DNA of 64,000 bases, from NCBI GenBank assembly GCA_020622165.1, contig JACNMN010000008.1:124001-188000 (forward strand). Reading direction: 5' to 3'. The notes under the pieces were generated by a model that was not told the origin of the DNA, did not search any database, and saw nothing but the letters and a program-made list of their open reading frames with translations. The position numbers and the translations under genes are program-made. Positions 63,715 through 64,000 of this stretch are shown here, piece after piece. Numbering within the stretch: the first letter of the stretch is position 1; each line of letters opens with the position of its first letter. Source of the DNA: Boseongicola sp. H5 (GTDB taxonomy: Bacteria; Pseudomonadota; Alphaproteobacteria; Rhodobacterales; Rhodobacteraceae).

Positions 63715-64000
63715 ATGACCGATGCGCTGTCCGAGCTTCTGGCGACCCGTGACTGGCTTCTGGCCGACGGGGCGACGGGAACCACGCTGTTCAACATGGG
63801 CCTGCAATCAGGCGATGCGCCCGAGTTATGGAATGTGGAGCATCCCGACCGGATCACCGCGCTCTATTCCGGGGCGGTGGAGGCCGGGTCGGATCTGTTT
63901 CTGACCAATTCCTTCGGAGGCACGCGCGCGCGGCTGAAGCTGCATGATGCGCAGGATCGCGCCTTCGAGCTGAACAAGGCCGCCGCCGAGATCGGCCGCG
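63715..64000 (+). CDS. bmt: Betaine-homocysteine methyltransferase Bmt, 5' end
   Basis: The first 95 residues of a homocysteine methyltransferase: LLADGATGTTLFNMGLQSGDAPELWN, then SDLFLTNSFGGTRARLKLH. Bmt methylates homocysteine to methionine from betaine. The frame continues off the window, so the C-terminal zinc cysteines are not seen. The ATG at 63715 has AGGA upstream at a longish spacing. The leader (63502-63714) has a GGCG/CGCC hairpin near 63664 but no riboswitch I recognise. Confidence 0.85.
   Translation, partial: MTDALSELLATRDWLLADGATGTTLFNMGLQSGDAPELWNVEHPDRITALYSGAVEAGSDLFLTNSFGGTRARLKLHDAQDRAFELNKAAAEIGR

Overview
The window is high-GC chromosomal DNA from an alphaproteobacterium of the Rhodobacteraceae (Roseobacter/Rhodobacter type). 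The evidence is the gene content: a DUF1476 F1-ATPase inhibitor (zeta) next to purC-purS-purQ, a TAXI-type TRAP transporter with a fused permease, an RNase E with a long acidic insert in its S1 domain, amiC-mrcA-prfB, a DctD-like regulator without the sigma54 loop, and a GTTC-N7-GTTC type LexA box in front of uvrA. Almost all the sequence is ordinary single-copy chromosome. I see no insertion sequence, prophage, integrase, CRISPR array, rRNA or plasmid function.

Layout. 1-6.7 kb: mnmA, two identical tandem tRNA-Asp genes, an EamA transporter, a pirin, tRNA-Val(TAC), a histidine phosphatase, soxR divergent from a DUF1127 gene across a near-canonical SoxR box, tRNA-Val(CAC) and an HU-like protein. 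6.9-15 kb: lon with a heat-shock-like promoter, a TenA-like protein, tgt, two Fe-S assembly genes (SufT-like and SufA/IscA-like), a LysR regulator divergent from a previously unlisted 50-codon ORF, a TfoX-like protein and tpiA. 15-22 kb: TAXI binding protein, a secreted PPC-domain protein on the opposite strand, the TRAP permease, a cytochrome P450 and a DUF2807 protein. 22-31 kb: uvrA, an MFS carrier, a VWA protein ending in four exact 89-residue repeats, lpdA, an alpha/beta hydrolase. 31-38 kb: DUF924, a YcaD-like MFS carrier, and an AsmA-like giant translationally coupled to queA. 38-43 kb: bcp coupled to a DUF455 ferritin-like gene, an M23 peptidase coupled to a bactofilin, a DHA2 MFS pump, a DUF2189 membrane protein. 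43-57 kb: amidase, prfB, mrcA, amiC, an aminotransferase, M48 peptidase-dsbA, a Stf0-type sulfotransferase and rne. 58-64 kb: dctB-dctD, purC-purS-purQ, DUF1476 and the start of bmt.

How the genes work together. The main themes are translation and tRNA modification (mnmA, tgt, queA, prfB, four tRNA genes), cell-envelope building (mrcA, amiC, M23 plus bactofilin, AsmA-like, M48/DsbA periplasmic quality control), stress and repair (lon, uvrA, soxR, bcp), Fe-S assembly, and substrate uptake (TRAP, dctBD). The notable points are regulatory and structural: the SoxR box over a DUF1127 promoter, the LexA box at uvrA, the unlisted small ORF beside lysR, a terminator hairpin covering the 5' end of an MFS gene, a 267-bp-periodic repeat in the VWA gene, and a sigma54-type activator without GAFTGA. 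I did not find a coherent, wholly new multi-gene system.
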